A stretch of DNA of 64,000 nt, taken from the NCBI GenBank assembly GCA_020055645.1, contig JAECZT010000013.1:1-64000 (forward strand), written 5' to 3'. A model generated the notes under the pieces. The model was not told where the DNA came from. It saw nothing but the letters and a program-made list of their open reading frames with translations, and ran no database searches. This document shows, piece by piece, positions 37,261 through 51,200 of this stretch (its first letter is position 1; every line of letters begins with the position of its first letter). Source of the DNA: Tomocerus qinae. Lineage: Eukaryota; Arthropoda; Collembola; Entomobryomorpha; Tomoceridae. Both the position numbers and the translations under genes were made by a program.

Positions 37261-39540
37261 TGGGGATTTAACATGTGACTTAGCAAAGGGTTTTTGCATA
37301 GGAGTTAGCAAGGTTATTTAGCATTATGATTTAACATAGGACTAAGTATGGGGGTTTAAAATGGGACTTAGTATTGGGTTTTCAAATGGGACTTAGCATG
37401 GGGATTTAACATGTGACTTAGCATGGGGATTTAACATGGGACTGAGCATGGGGATTTAACATGGGACTTAGCATGGGACTTAGCATGGGGATTTAACTTG
37501 GAACTTAGCATGCGGATATAACATGGCACTTAGCATGGGGATTTAACATGAGACTTAGCATGGGGATTTAACATGAGACTTAGGATGGGGATTTAACATG
37601 GGACTTAGCATGGGGATTTAACATGGGACTTAGCATGGGGATTTAGCATGGGACTTAGCATAGGGATTTAACATGGGACTTAGCATGGGGATTAAACATG
37701 GGACTAAGCATCAGGATTTAGCATGGGATATAGCATAGAGATTTAGCATGGGACTTAGCATGGATATTTAACATGGGACTTAGCATGGGGATTTAACATG
37801 GGACTTAGCATGGGGATTTAACATGGGACTTAGCATGGGGATTTAACATAGGACATAGCATGGGGATTTAGCATGGGACTTAGCATGGGGATTTAACATG
37901 GGACTTAGAATGGGGATTAAACATGGGACTTAGCATGGGGATTTTGCATGGGACTTAGCATGGGGATTTAACATAGGACATAGCATGGGGATTTAGCATG
38001 GGACTTAGCATGGGGATTTAACATGGGACTTAGAATGGGGATTAAACATGGGACTTAGCATGGGGATTTTGCATGGGACTTAGCATGGGGATTTAGCATG
38101 GGACTTAGCAAAGAGATTTGGCATGGGACTTAGCAAAGAGATTTGGCATGGGACTTAGCATGGCGATTTAGCCTGGAACTTAGCATGGCGATTTAGCCTG
38201 GAACTTAGCATGAGACTTAGCATAGGGATTTAACATGGATTTTAGCATGGGGATATAACATAGAATTAAGCATAAGGATTTAGCATGGGATATAGCATGG
38301 AGATTTAGCATGGGACTTGGCATGGAGATTTAACATGGGACTTAGTATGGGGATTTAACATGTGACTTAGCAAAGGGATTTTGCATAGGAGTTAGCAAGG
38401 TGATTTAGCATTATGATTTAACATAGGACTTAGCATGGGGATTTAACATGGGACTAAGTATGGGGGTTTAAAATGGGACTTAGTATTGGGTTTTCACATG
38501 GGACTTAGCATGGGGATTTAACATGTGACTTAGCATGGGGATTTAACATGGGACTAAGGATCGGATTTAACATAGGACTTAGCATGGGGATTTAACATGA
38601 GACTTAGCATGGGGATTTAACATGGGACTGAGCATGGGGATTTAACATGGGACTTAGCATGGGACTTAGCATGGGGATTTAACATGGGACTTATCATTAG
38701 GATTTAACATGGGACTTAGCATGGGGATTTAACATGAGACTTAGCATGGGGATTTAACATAGGACTTAGCATGGGGATTTAACATAGGACTTAGCATGGG
38801 GATTTAGCATGGGACTTAGCATGGGGATTTAACATGGGACTTAGAATGGGGATTAAACATGGGACTTAGCATGGGGATTTAACATGTGACTTAGCATGGG
38901 GATTTCACATGGGACTTAGGATGGGGATTTAACATAGGACTTAGCATGGGGATTTAACATGAGACTTAGCATGGGGATTTAACATGGGACTTAGCATGGG
39001 GATTTAACATTAGACTTAGCATGGGGATTTAACATGGGATTGAGCATGGGGATTTAACATGGGACTTAGCATGGGACTTAGCATGGGGATTTAACATGGG
39101 ACTTATCATGGGGATTTAACATGGGACTTAGCATGGGGATTTAACATGAGACTTAGCATGGGGATTTAACATAGGACTTAGCATGGGGATTTAACATAGG
39201 ACTTAGCATGGGGATTTAGCATGGGACTTAGCATGGGGATTTAACATGGGACTTAGAATGGGGATTAAACATGGGACTTAGCATGCGGATTTTGCATGGG
39301 ACTTAGCATGGGGATTTAGCATGGGACTTAGCAAAGAGATTTGGCATGGGACTTAGCAAAGAGATTTGGCATGGGACTTAGCATGGCGATTTAGCCTAGA
39401 ACTTAGCATGAGACTTAGCATAGGGATTTAACATGGATTTTAGCATGGGGATTTAACATAGGATTAAGCATAAGGATTTAGCATGGGATATAGCATGGAG
39501 ATTTAGCATGGGACTTGGCATGGAGATTTAACATGGGACT
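37261..39540 (-). repeat. Right-arm segment carrying left-arm type higher-order variants
   Basis: Reverse-complement forms of left-arm landmarks are present: two GCAAAGAGATTTGGC in a row at about 38,108-38,150 and 39,331-39,368, ATGGCGATTTAGCCT followed by GAACTTAG or TAGAACTTAG, CATTATGATTTAACATAGG, and GTATTGGGTTTTCACATGGG. These correspond to left-arm GCCAAATCTCTTTGC, TTCTAGGCTAAATCG, AATCATAATGC and GTGAAAACCCAATAC. The segment therefore belongs to the same higher-order family as the left arm, only inverted. Confidence 0.85.
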
Positions 39541-42500
39541 TAGAATGGGTATTTAACAAGAGACTTAGCATTGGGATTTTGCCTGGGATTTAACATAAAA
39601 CTTATCATGGAGAGTTAACACGGGACTTAGCATGGGGATTTCGTATAGGACTTAGCGTGGAGATTAAACATGGGACTTAGCATGGGGATTGAAAATGAGA
39701 CTTAGGATTGGGTTTTGACATGGGATTTAGCATGGGTATTTAACATAGGACTAAGCATGGGGATTTAGCATGGGACTTAGCATGGGGATTTTGCCTGCGA
39801 CTTAACATGGGACTTATCATGGAGATTTAACACAGGACTTAGCATGGGGATTTAACATGGAACTTAGCTCGTGGATTTAACGTTTGACTTAGCATATGGA
39901 TTTAACATGGGACTAAGCATATGGATTTAGCATGGGGTTTGCATGGGACTTAGCATGGAGATTGAACCAGGGGGTTAGAAAGGGGATTTTGCATGTGGCT
40001 TAGCATGGGGATTTAACATGGGCCTTAGCATATGGATTTAGCATGGGGTTTGCATGGGACTTAGCATGGAGATTGAACATGTGACTTACGATAGGGTTTT
40101 AAAATGGCACTTAGCATGGGTATTTAACATGGGACTTAGCATGGGGATTTAGCATGATACTTAGTATAGGGATTTAGCATGGCACTTAACATGGGGATTT
40201 AGCATGGGACTTAGCATAGGGATTGAACATGGGACTTAGCATGGGGATTTAGCATGGGACTTAGCATAGGGATTGAACATGGGACTTAGCATGGGGATTT
40301 TTCATGGGACTTAGCATGGGGATTTAACATGGGACTGAGCACAGGGATTTAGCATAGGACTTAGCATGGGGATTTAACATGGGACTTAGCATGGGGATTT
40401 AACATGGGACTGAGCACAGGGATTTAGCATAGGACTTAGCTGGGGATTTAACATGGGACTTAGCATGGGTATTTAACATGGGACTTAGCATGGGGATTTG
40501 GCTTGGGACTTAACATGGGACTTAGCATATGGACTTAACAAGAGACTTAGCATGGGGATTTTGCCTGGGATTTAACATAAAACTTATCATGGAGAGTTAA
40601 CACGGGACTTAGCATGGGGATTTCGTATAGGACTTAGCATGGAGATTTAACATGGGACTTAGCATGGGGATTGAAAATGGGACTTAGGATTGGGTTTTGA
40701 CATGGGATTTAGCATGGGTATTTAACATAGGACTAAGCATGGGGATTTAGCATGGGACTTAACATGGGACTTATCATGGAGATTTAACACAGGACTTAGC
40801 ATGGGGATTTAACATGGAACTTAGCTCGTGGATTTAACGTTTGACTTAGCATATGGATTTAGCAAGGGGTTTGCATGGGACTAAGCATGGAGATTGAACC
40901 AGGGAGTTAGGAAGAGGATTTTGCATGTGGTTTAGCATGGGGATTTAACATGAGACTTAGAATGGGGATTTTGCCTGGGGCTTAGCATGGCGATTTAGCA
41001 TGGGACTTAGCATGGTAATTTATTATGTGACGCAGCATGGGGATTTAACATGAGATTAAGCATGAAGATTTAGCATGGTACTTAGCATGGGAGTTAGCAT
41101 GGGAGTTAGCATGGGAGTTAGCATGAGGATTTAGCTTGATACTTAGCATGGGGATTTAACATGGGACTTAGCATCGGGATTTAGCATGGGACTTAACATA
41201 GGGATTTAGCATGGCACTTAACATGGGGATTTAGCATGTGACTTAGCATGGTGATTTAACATGAGTCTTAGCATAGGGATTTAACATAGGCCTTAGCATA
41301 TGGATTTAGCATGGGGTTTGCATGGGACTTAGCATGGAGATTGAACATGTGACTTACGATAGGGTTTTAACATGGCACTTAGCATGGGTATTTAACATGG
41401 GACTTAGCATGGGGATTTAACATGGGGCTTAGCTACGGGATTTAGCATGGGACTTAGCATGGGGATTTCGAATGGGACTTAGAATGGAGATTTAGCATGG
41501 GACTTAGCATGGGAGTTAGCATGGGGATTTAGCATGATATTTAGTATAGGGATTTAGCATGGCACTTAACATGGGGATTTAGCATGGGACTTAGCATAGG
41601 GATTGAACATGGGACTTAGCATGGGGATTTTTCATGGGACTTAGCATGGGGATTTAACATGGGACTGAGCACAGGGATTTAGCATAGGACTTAGCATGGG
41701 GATTTAACATGGGACTTAGCATGGGGATTTAACATGGGACTTAGCATGGGGATTTAACATGGGGCTTAGCTACGGGATTTAGCATATGACTTAGCATGGG
41801 GATTTCGCATGGGACTTAGAATGGAGATTTAGCATGGGACTTAGCATGGGAGTTAGCATGGGGATTTAGCATGATATTTAGTATAGGGATTTAGCATGGC
41901 ACTTAACATGGGGATTTAGCATGGGACTTAGCATAGGGATTGAACATGGGACTTAGCATGGGGATTTTTCATGGGACTTAGCATGGGGATTTAACATGGG
42001 ACTTAGCATGGGGATTTAGCATGGGACTTAGCATTGGGATTTAACATGGGACTGAGCACAGGGATTTAGCATAGGACTTAGCATGGGGAGTTAGCATGGG
42101 ACTTAACATAGGGATTTAGCATGGGACTTAGCATGGGGATTTGCATGAGACTTAGCATGGGGATTTCGCATGGGACTTAGAATGGAGATTTAGCATGGGA
42201 CTTAGCATGGGAGTTAGCATGGGGATTTAGCATGATACTTAGTATAGAGATTTAGCATGGCACTTAGCATGGGGATTTAGCATGGGACTTAGCATGGGAA
42301 TTTAACATAAGACTTAGCATGGGGATTTAGCATGGGACTTAGCATGGGGATTTAACATGGGACTTAGCAGGGGGTTTTAACATGGGACTTAGCTGGGGAT
42401 TTAACATGGGACTTAGAATGGGTATTTGACATGGGACTTAGCATGAGGATTTGGCTTGGGATTTAACATGGGACTTAGCATATGGACTTAACAAGAGACT

Positions 42501-45500
42501 TATTATGGGGATTTAACATGGGACTTAGCATGGGGATTTAGCATGGGACTTAGCATGGGGATTTAACATGGGACTGAGCACAGGGATTTAGCATAGGACT
42601 TAGCATGGGGAGTTAACATGGGCCTTAGCTACGGGATTTAGCATGGGACTTAGCATGGGGATTTGGCTTGGGACTTAACATGGGACTTAGCATATGGACT
42701 TAACAAGAGACTTAGCATGGGGATTTAACATGGGACTTAGCATGGGGATTTAACATGGGACTGAGCACAGGGATTTAGCATAGGACTTAGCATGGGGATT
42801 TAACATGGGACTTAGCAGGGGGATTTAACATGGGACCTAGCTGGTGATTTAACATGGGACTTAGCATGGGTATTTAACATGGGATTTAGCATGGGGATTT
42901 GGCTTGGGACTTAACATGGGACTTAGCATATGGACTTAACAAGAGACTTAGCATGGGGATTTTGCCTGGGCTTTAACATAAAACTTATCATGGAGAGTTA
43001 ACACGGGACTTAGCATGGGGATTTCGTATAGGACTTAGCGTGGAGATTTAACATGGGACTTAGCATGGGGATTGAAAATGGGACTTACGATTGGGTTTTG
43101 ACATGGGATTTAGCATGGGTATTTAACATAGGACTAAGCATGGGGATTTAGCATGGGACTTAGCACGGGGATTTTGCCTGCGACTTAACATGGGACTTAT
43201 CATGGAGATTTAACACAGGACTTAGCATGGGGATTTAACATGGAACTTAGCTCGTGGATTTAACGTTTGACTTAGCATATGGATTTAACATGGGACTAAG
43301 CATATGGATTTAGCATAGGGTTTGCATGGGACTTAGCATGGAGATTGAACCAGGGGGTTAGAAAGAGGATTTTGCATGTGGCTTAGCATGGGGATTTAAC
43401 ATGAGACTTAGAATGAGGATTTTGCCTGGGGCTTAGCATGGCGATTTAGCATGGGACTTAGCATGGGAATTTATTATGTGACGTAGCATGGGGATTTAAC
43501 ATGAGATTAAGCATGAAGATTTAGCATGGTACTTAGCATGGGAGTTAGCATGGGAGTTAGCATGAGGATTTAGCTTGATTCTTAGCATGGGGATTTTGCC
43601 TGCGACTTAACATGGGACTTATCATGGAGATTTAACACAGGACTTAGCATGGGGATTTAACATGGAACTTAGCTCGTGGATTTAAAGTTTGACTTAGCAT
43701 ATGGATTTAACATGGGACTAAGCATATGGATTTAGCATGGGGTTTGCATGGGACTTAGCATGGAGATTGAACCAGGGGGTTAGAAAGAGGATTTAGCATG
43801 GGACTTAGCATGGGGATTTAACATGGGACTGAGCACAGGGATTTAGCATAGGACTTAGCATGGGGATTTAACATTGGACTTAGCATGGGGATTTACCATG
43901 GCACTTAACATGGGGATTTAGCATGTGACTTAGCATGGTGATACAACATGAGTCTTAGCATGGGGATTTAACATGGGCCTTAGCATATGGATTTAGAATG
44001 GGGTTTGCATGGGACTTAGCATGGAGATTGAACATGTGACTTACGATAGGGTTTTAACATGGCACTTAGCATGAGTATTTAACATGGGACTTAGCATGGG
44101 GATTTAACATGGGACTTAGCTACGGGATTTAGCATGGGACTTAGCATAGGGATTTGCATGAGACTTAGCATGGGGATTTCGCATGGAACTTAGAATGGAG
44201 ATTTAGCATGGGACTTAGCATGGGATTTAGCATGATACTTAGTATAGGGATTTAGCATGGCACTTAACATGGGGATTTAGCATGGGACTTAGCATAGGGA
44301 TTAAACATGGGACTTAGCATGGGGATTTTTCATGGGACTTAGCATGGGGATTTAACATGGGACTTAGCATGGGGATTTAGCATGGGACTTAGCATGGGGA
44401 TTTAACATGGGACTGAGCACAGGGATTTAGCATAGGACTTAGCATGGGGATTTAACATGGGACTTAGCATGGGGATTTACCATGGGACTTAGCATGGGGA
44501 TTTATCTTGGGACTTAGCATGGAGATTTAACATGGGACTTAGCATGGGGATTTAGCATGGGACTTAGCATGGGGATTTAACATGGGACTTAGCATGGGGA
44601 TTTAGCATGGGACTTAGCATGGGGATTTAACATGGGACTTAGCATGGGGATTTAACATGGGACTTAGCATGGGGATTTAACATGGGACTTAGCATGGGTA
44701 TTTAACATGGGACTTAGCATGGGGATTTGGCTTGGGACTTAACATGGGACTTAGCATATGGACTTAACAAGAGACTTAGCATGGGGATTTTGCCTGGGAT
44801 TTAACATAAAACTTATCATGGAGATTTAACACGGGACTTAGCATGGGGATTTAGCATGGGACTTAGCATGGGGATTTAACATGGGACTTAGCATGGGGAT
44901 TGAAAATGGGACTTAGGATTGGGTTTTGACATGGGATTTAGCATGGGTATTTAACATAGGACTAAGCATGGGGATTTAGCATGGGACTTAGCATGCGGAT
45001 TTTGCCTGCGACTTAACATGGGACTTATCATGGAGATTTAACACAGGACTTAGCATGGGGATTTAACATGGAACTTAGCTCGTGGATTTAACGTTTGACT
45101 TAGCATATGGATTTAACATGGGACTAAGCATATGGATTTAGCATGGGGTTTGCATGGGACTTAGCATGGAGATTGAACCAGGGGGTTAGAAAGAGGATTT
45201 TGCATGTGGCTTAGCATGGGGATTTAACATGAGACTTAGAATGGGGATTTTGCCTGGGGCTTAGCATGGTGATTTAGCATGGGAATTAGCATGGGAATTT
45301 ATTATGTGACGTAGCATAAGGATTTAACATGAGATTAAGCATGAAGATTTAGCATGGTACTTAGCATGGGAGTTAGCATGGGAGTTAGCATGAGGATTTA
45401 GCTTGATACTTAGCATGGGGATTTAACATGGGACTTAGCATCGGGATTTAGCATGGGACTTAACATAGGGATTTAGCATGGCACTTAACATGGGGATTTA

Positions 45501-46312
45501 GCATGTGACTTAGCATGGTGATTTAACATGAGTCTTAGCATGGGGATTTAACATGGGCCTTAGCATATGGATTTAGCATGGGGTTTGCATGGGACTTAGC
45601 ATGGAGATTGAACATGTGACTTACGATAGGGTTTTAACATGGCACTTAGCATGGGTATTTAACATGGGACTTAGCATGGGGATTTAACATGGGACTTAGC
45701 TACGGGATTTAGCATGGGACTTAGCATGGGGATTTGCATGAGACTTAGCATGGGGATTTCGCATGGGACTTAGAATGGAGATTTAGCATGGGACTTAGCA
45801 TGGGGATTGAAAATGGGACTTAGGATTGGGTTTTGACATGGGATTTAGCATGGGTATTTAACATAGGACTAAGCATGGGGATTTAGCATGGGACTTAGCT
45901 GGGGATTTAACATGGGACTTAGCATGGGGATTTAACATGGGACTTAGCATGGGGATTTGGCTTGGGACTTAGCATGGGGACTTAGCATGGGACTTAGCAT
46001 GGGGATTTTGCATGGGACTTAGCATAAGACTTAGCATATGGATTTAACATGGGACTTAGCATATGGATTTAGCTTGGGTTTGCATAGGACTTAGCATGGG
46101 GATTTTGCATGTGACTTAGCATGGGGATTTTGCATGTGACTTAGCATGGGGATTTAACATGAGACTTAGCATGGGGATTTAACATGGGACTTAGCATGGG
46201 GATTTAACATGGGACTTAGCATGGGGACTTAGCATGGGACTTAACAACGAGACTTAGCATGGGGACTTAGGGTGGGGATTTAACATGAGACTTAGCATGG
46301 GAATTTAAGATG

Positions 46313-48224
46313 AGACTTAGCATAAGGATTTCGAATGGGACTTAGCATGGAGATTTAGCATGGGACTTAGGATTGGAGTTAGCATGGGTTTTAGCATGAT
46401 ACTTAGCATGGGGATTTAACATGGAACTTAGCCCGCGGATTCAACACGGGACTTAGCATGAGGATTTAACATGGATCTTAGAACGCGGATTGAACATTTG
46501 ACTTGGCATTTGGATTTAACATGGGACTTAGCATATGGATTTAGCATGGGACTTAGCATGGAGATATAACATACGCCTTAGCATGGGGATTTTCCATGTG
46601 ACTAAGCATAGGGATTTAACATGAGACTTAGAATGGAGATTTAACATGGGACTTTGCCTAAGGATTTAGCATGGGACTTAGCATGAGGATTTAGCATGAG
46701 ACTTAGCATAGGGATTTTTATTGGGATTTAGCATGGGGATTTGCATGGGACTAAGCATGGAGATTTAGCATGGGACTTAGCATAAGAGGTAGCATGGGGG
46801 TTAGCATGACGATTAAGCATGATACTTAGCATAGGGATTTAGCATGGCACTTAACATGGGGACTTAGCATGGGACTTAGCATGGGGATTTTGCATGTGAC
46901 TTAGCATGGGGATTTTGCATGTGACTTAGCATGGCGATTTAACATGAGACTTAGCATGGGGACTTAACATGGGACTTAGCATGGGGATTTAGCATGGGAC
47001 TTAGGAACGGTATTTCGCATGGGACTTAGTATGGAGATTTAGCACGGGACTTAGCATGGGAGTTAGCATGGGACTTAGCGTCGGGATTTGGCATGGGACT
47101 TAGCATGGGAATTTAAGATGAGACTTACGATAGGGTTTTAACATGGGACTTAGCATGGGCATTTAACATGGGACTTAGCATGGGGATTTAACATGGGACT
47201 TAGCTACGGGATTTAGCATGGGACTTAGGGTGGGGATTTGTATGAGACTAAGCATGGGGATTTGCATGAGACTTAGCATAAGGATTTCGAATGGGACTTA
47301 GCATGGAGATTTAGCATGGGACTTAGGATTGGAGTTAGCATGGGTTTTAGCATGATACTTAGCATGGGGATTTAACATGGAACTTAGCCCGCGGATTCAA
47401 CACGGGACTTAGCATGAGGATTTAACATGGATCTTAGAACGCGGATTGAACATTTGACTTGGCATTTGGATTTAACATGGGACTTAGCATATGGATTTAG
47501 CATGGGACTTAGCATGGAGATTTAACATACGCCTTAGCATGGGGATTTTCCATGTGACTAAGCATAGGGATTTAACATGAGACTTAGAATGGAGATTTAA
47601 CATGGGACTTTGCCTAAGGATTTAGCATGGGACTTAGCATGAGGATTTAGCATGAGACTTAGCATAGGGATTTTTATTGGGATTTAGCATGGGGATTTGC
47701 ATGGGACTAAGCATGGAGATTTAGCATGGGACTTAGCATAAGAGGTAGCATGGGGGTTAGCATGACGATTAAGCATGATACTTAGCATAGGGATTTAGCA
47801 TGGCACTTAACATGGGGACTTAGCATGGGACTTAGCATGGGGATTTTGCATGTGACTTAGCATGGGGATTTTGCATGTGACTTAGCATGGCGATTTAACA
47901 TGAGACTTAGCATGGGGACTTAACATGGGACTTAGCATGGGGATTTAGCATGGGACTTAGCAACGGTATTTCGCATGGGACTTAGTATGGAGATTTAGCA
48001 CGGGACTTAGCATGGGAGTTAGCATGGGACTTAGCGTCGGGATTTGGCATGGGACTTAGCATGGGAATTTAAGATGAGACTTACGATAGGGTTTTAACAT
48101 GGGACTTAGCATGGGTATTTAACATGGGACTTAGCATGGGGATTTAACATGGGACTTAGCTACGGGATTTAGCATGGGACTTAGGCTGGGGATTTGCATG
48201 AGACTAAGCATGGGGATTTGCATG
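46313..48224 (-). repeat. Tandem duplication of a 956-bp higher-order unit
   Basis: Copies at about 46,313-47,268 and 47,269-48,224 match at an offset of 956, shown by AGGATTTCGAATGGG (46,325/47,281) and AGCACGGGACTTAGC (47,041/47,997). Only scattered single-base differences are visible, such as GGAGATATAAC against GGAGATTTAAC and GGGCATTTAAC against GGGTATTTAAC. Related partial copies start near 50,265 and 54,420, so this unit is reused along the arm. Confidence 0.85.
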
Positions 48225-51200
48225 AGACTTAGCATAAGGATTTCGCATGGGACTTAGCATGGAGATTTAGCATGGGACTTAGCATTGGAGTTAGCATGGG
48301 GATTTAGCATGATACTTAGCATGGGGATTTAACATGGGACTTAGCATCGGATTTAGCATTGGACTTAGCATGGGGATTTATCATGGCACTTAACATGGGG
48401 ATTGAACATGGAACTTAGCATGGGGACTTAACATGGGACTTGGCATAATGATTTAACATGGGACTCAGCATATGGATTTAGCTTGGGTTTGCATGGGACT
48501 TAGCATAGGGATTTAACATGAGACTTAGAATGGGGATTTTGCATGGGAATTTAATATGTGACTTAGCATCGGGATTTAGCATGGGGTTTTAACATGGGAC
48601 TTAGCATAATGGTTTAGCATGGGACTTAGCATTGGGATTTAACATACGACTTAGCATGGGGATTTAACATGAGACTTAGCATGGGGACTTAACATGGGAC
48701 TTAGCATGGGGATTTAGCATGGGACTTAGCATCGGATTTAGCATTGGACTTAGCATGGGGATTTATCATGGCACTTAACATGGGGATTGAACATGGAACT
48801 TAGCATGGGGACTTAACATAGGACTTGGCATAATGATTTAGCATGGGACCTAGCTTGGGGCTTTAACATGAGACTTAGCATGGGGATTTTGCCTGGGACT
48901 TAACATGGGACTTATTATGGAGATTTAACCCGGGACTTAGCATGAGGATTTAACATGGAACTTAGCCCGCGGATTCAACAAGGGACTTAGCATGGGGATT
49001 TAACATGGAACTTAGCTCGTGGATTTAACGTTTGACTTAGCATATGGATTTAACATGGGACTAAGCATATGGATTTAGCATGGGGTTTGCATGGGACTTA
49101 GCATGGAGATTGAACCAGGGGGTTAGAAAGAGGATTTTGCATGTGGCTTAGCATGGGGATTTAACATGAGACTTAGAATGGGGATTTTGCCTGGGGCTTA
49201 GCATGGTGATTTAGCATGGGACTTAGCATGGGAATTTATTATGTGACGTAGCATAAGGATTTAACATGAGATTAAGCATGAAGATTTAGCATGGTACTTA
49301 GCATGGGAGTTAGCATGGGAGTTAGCATGAGGATTTAGCTTGATACTTAGCATGGGGATTTAACATGGGACTTAGCATCGGGATTTAGCATGGGTCTTAA
49401 CATAGGGATTTAGCATGGCACTTAACATGGGGATTTAGCATGTGACTTAGCATGGTGATTTAACATGAGTCTTAGCATGGGGATTTAACATGGGCCTTAG
49501 CATATGGATTTAGCATGAGGTTTACATGGGACTTAGCATGGAGATTGAACATGTGACTTACGATAGGGTTTTAACATGGCACTTAGCATGGGTATTTAAC
49601 ATGGGACTTAGCATGGGTATTTAACATGGGACTTAGCATGGGGATTTAACATGGGACTTAGCTACGGGATTTAGCATGGGACTTAGCATGGGGATTTGCA
49701 TGAGACTTAGCATGGGGATTTCGCATGGGACTTAGAAAGGAGATTTAGCATGGGACTTAGCATGGGGATTGAAAATGGGACTTAGGATTGGGTTTTGACA
49801 TGGGATTTAGCATGGGTATTTAACATAGGACTAAGCATGGGGATTTAGCATGGGACTTAGCATGGGAGGTAGCATGGGGGTTAGCATGACGATTAAGCAT
49901 GATACTTAGCATAGGGATTTAGCATGGCACTTAACATGGGGACTTAGCATGGGACTTAGCATGGGGATTTTGCATGGGACTTAGCATAAGACTTAGCATA
50001 TGGATTTAACATGGGACTTAGCATGTGGATTTAGCTTGGGTTTGCATGGGACTTAGCATGGAGATTGAACATGGGACTTAGCATGGGGATTTTGCATGTG
50101 ACTTAGCATGGGGATTTTGCATGTGACTTAGCATGGGGATTTTGCATGTGACTTAGCATGGCGATTTAACATGAGACTTAGCATGGGGACTTAACATGGG
50201 ACTTAGCATGGGGATTTAGCATGGGACTTAGCAACGGGATTTCGCATGGGACTTAGCATGGAGATTTAGCATGGGACTTAGGATTGGAGTTAGCATGGGT
50301 TTTAGCATGATACTTAGCATGGGGATTTAACATGGAACTTAGCCCGCGGATTCAACACGGGACTTAGCATGAGGATTTAACATGGATCTTAGAACGCGGA
50401 TTGAACATTTGACTTGGCATTTGGATTTAACATGGGACTTAGCATATGGATTTAGCATGGGACTTAGCATGGAGATTTAACATACGCCTTAGCATGGGGA
50501 TTTTCCATGTGACTAAGCATAGGGATTTAACATGAGACTTAGAATGGAGATTTAACATGGGACTTTGCCTAAGGATTTAGCATGGGACTTAGCATGAGGA
50601 TTTAGCATGAGACTTAGCATAGGGATTTTTATTGGGATTTAGCATGGGGATTTGCATGGGACTAAGCATGGAGATTTAGCATGGGACTTAGCATAAGAGG
50701 TAGCATGGGGGTTAGCATGACGATTAAGCATGATACTTAGCATAGGGATTTAGCATGGCACTTAACATGGGGACTTAGCATGGGACTTAGCATGGGGATT
50801 TTGCATGTGACTTAGCATGGGGATTTTGCATAAGACTTAGCATGGCGATTTAACATGAGACTTAGCATGGGGACTTAACATGGGACTTAGCATGGGGATT
50901 TAGCATGGGACTTAGCAACGGTATTTCGCATGGGACTTAGCAACGGTATTTCGCATGGGACTTAGTAGGGAGATTTAGCACGGGACTTAGCATGGGAGTT
51001 AGCATGGGACTTAGCGTCGGGATTTGGCATGGGACTTAGCATGGGAATTTAAGATGAGACTTACGATAGGGTTTTAACATGGGACTTAGCATGGGCATTT
51101 AACATGGGACTTAGCATGGGGATTTAACATGGGACTTAGCTACGGGATTTAGCATGGGACTTAGGGTGGGGATTTGCATGAGACTAAGCATGGGGATTTG

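Noticed and set aside
37099..37311. 70-codon open frame spanning the gap
   Set aside because: It runs through 50 X residues from the N gap, joining satellite to unique sequence; it has no coding meaning.
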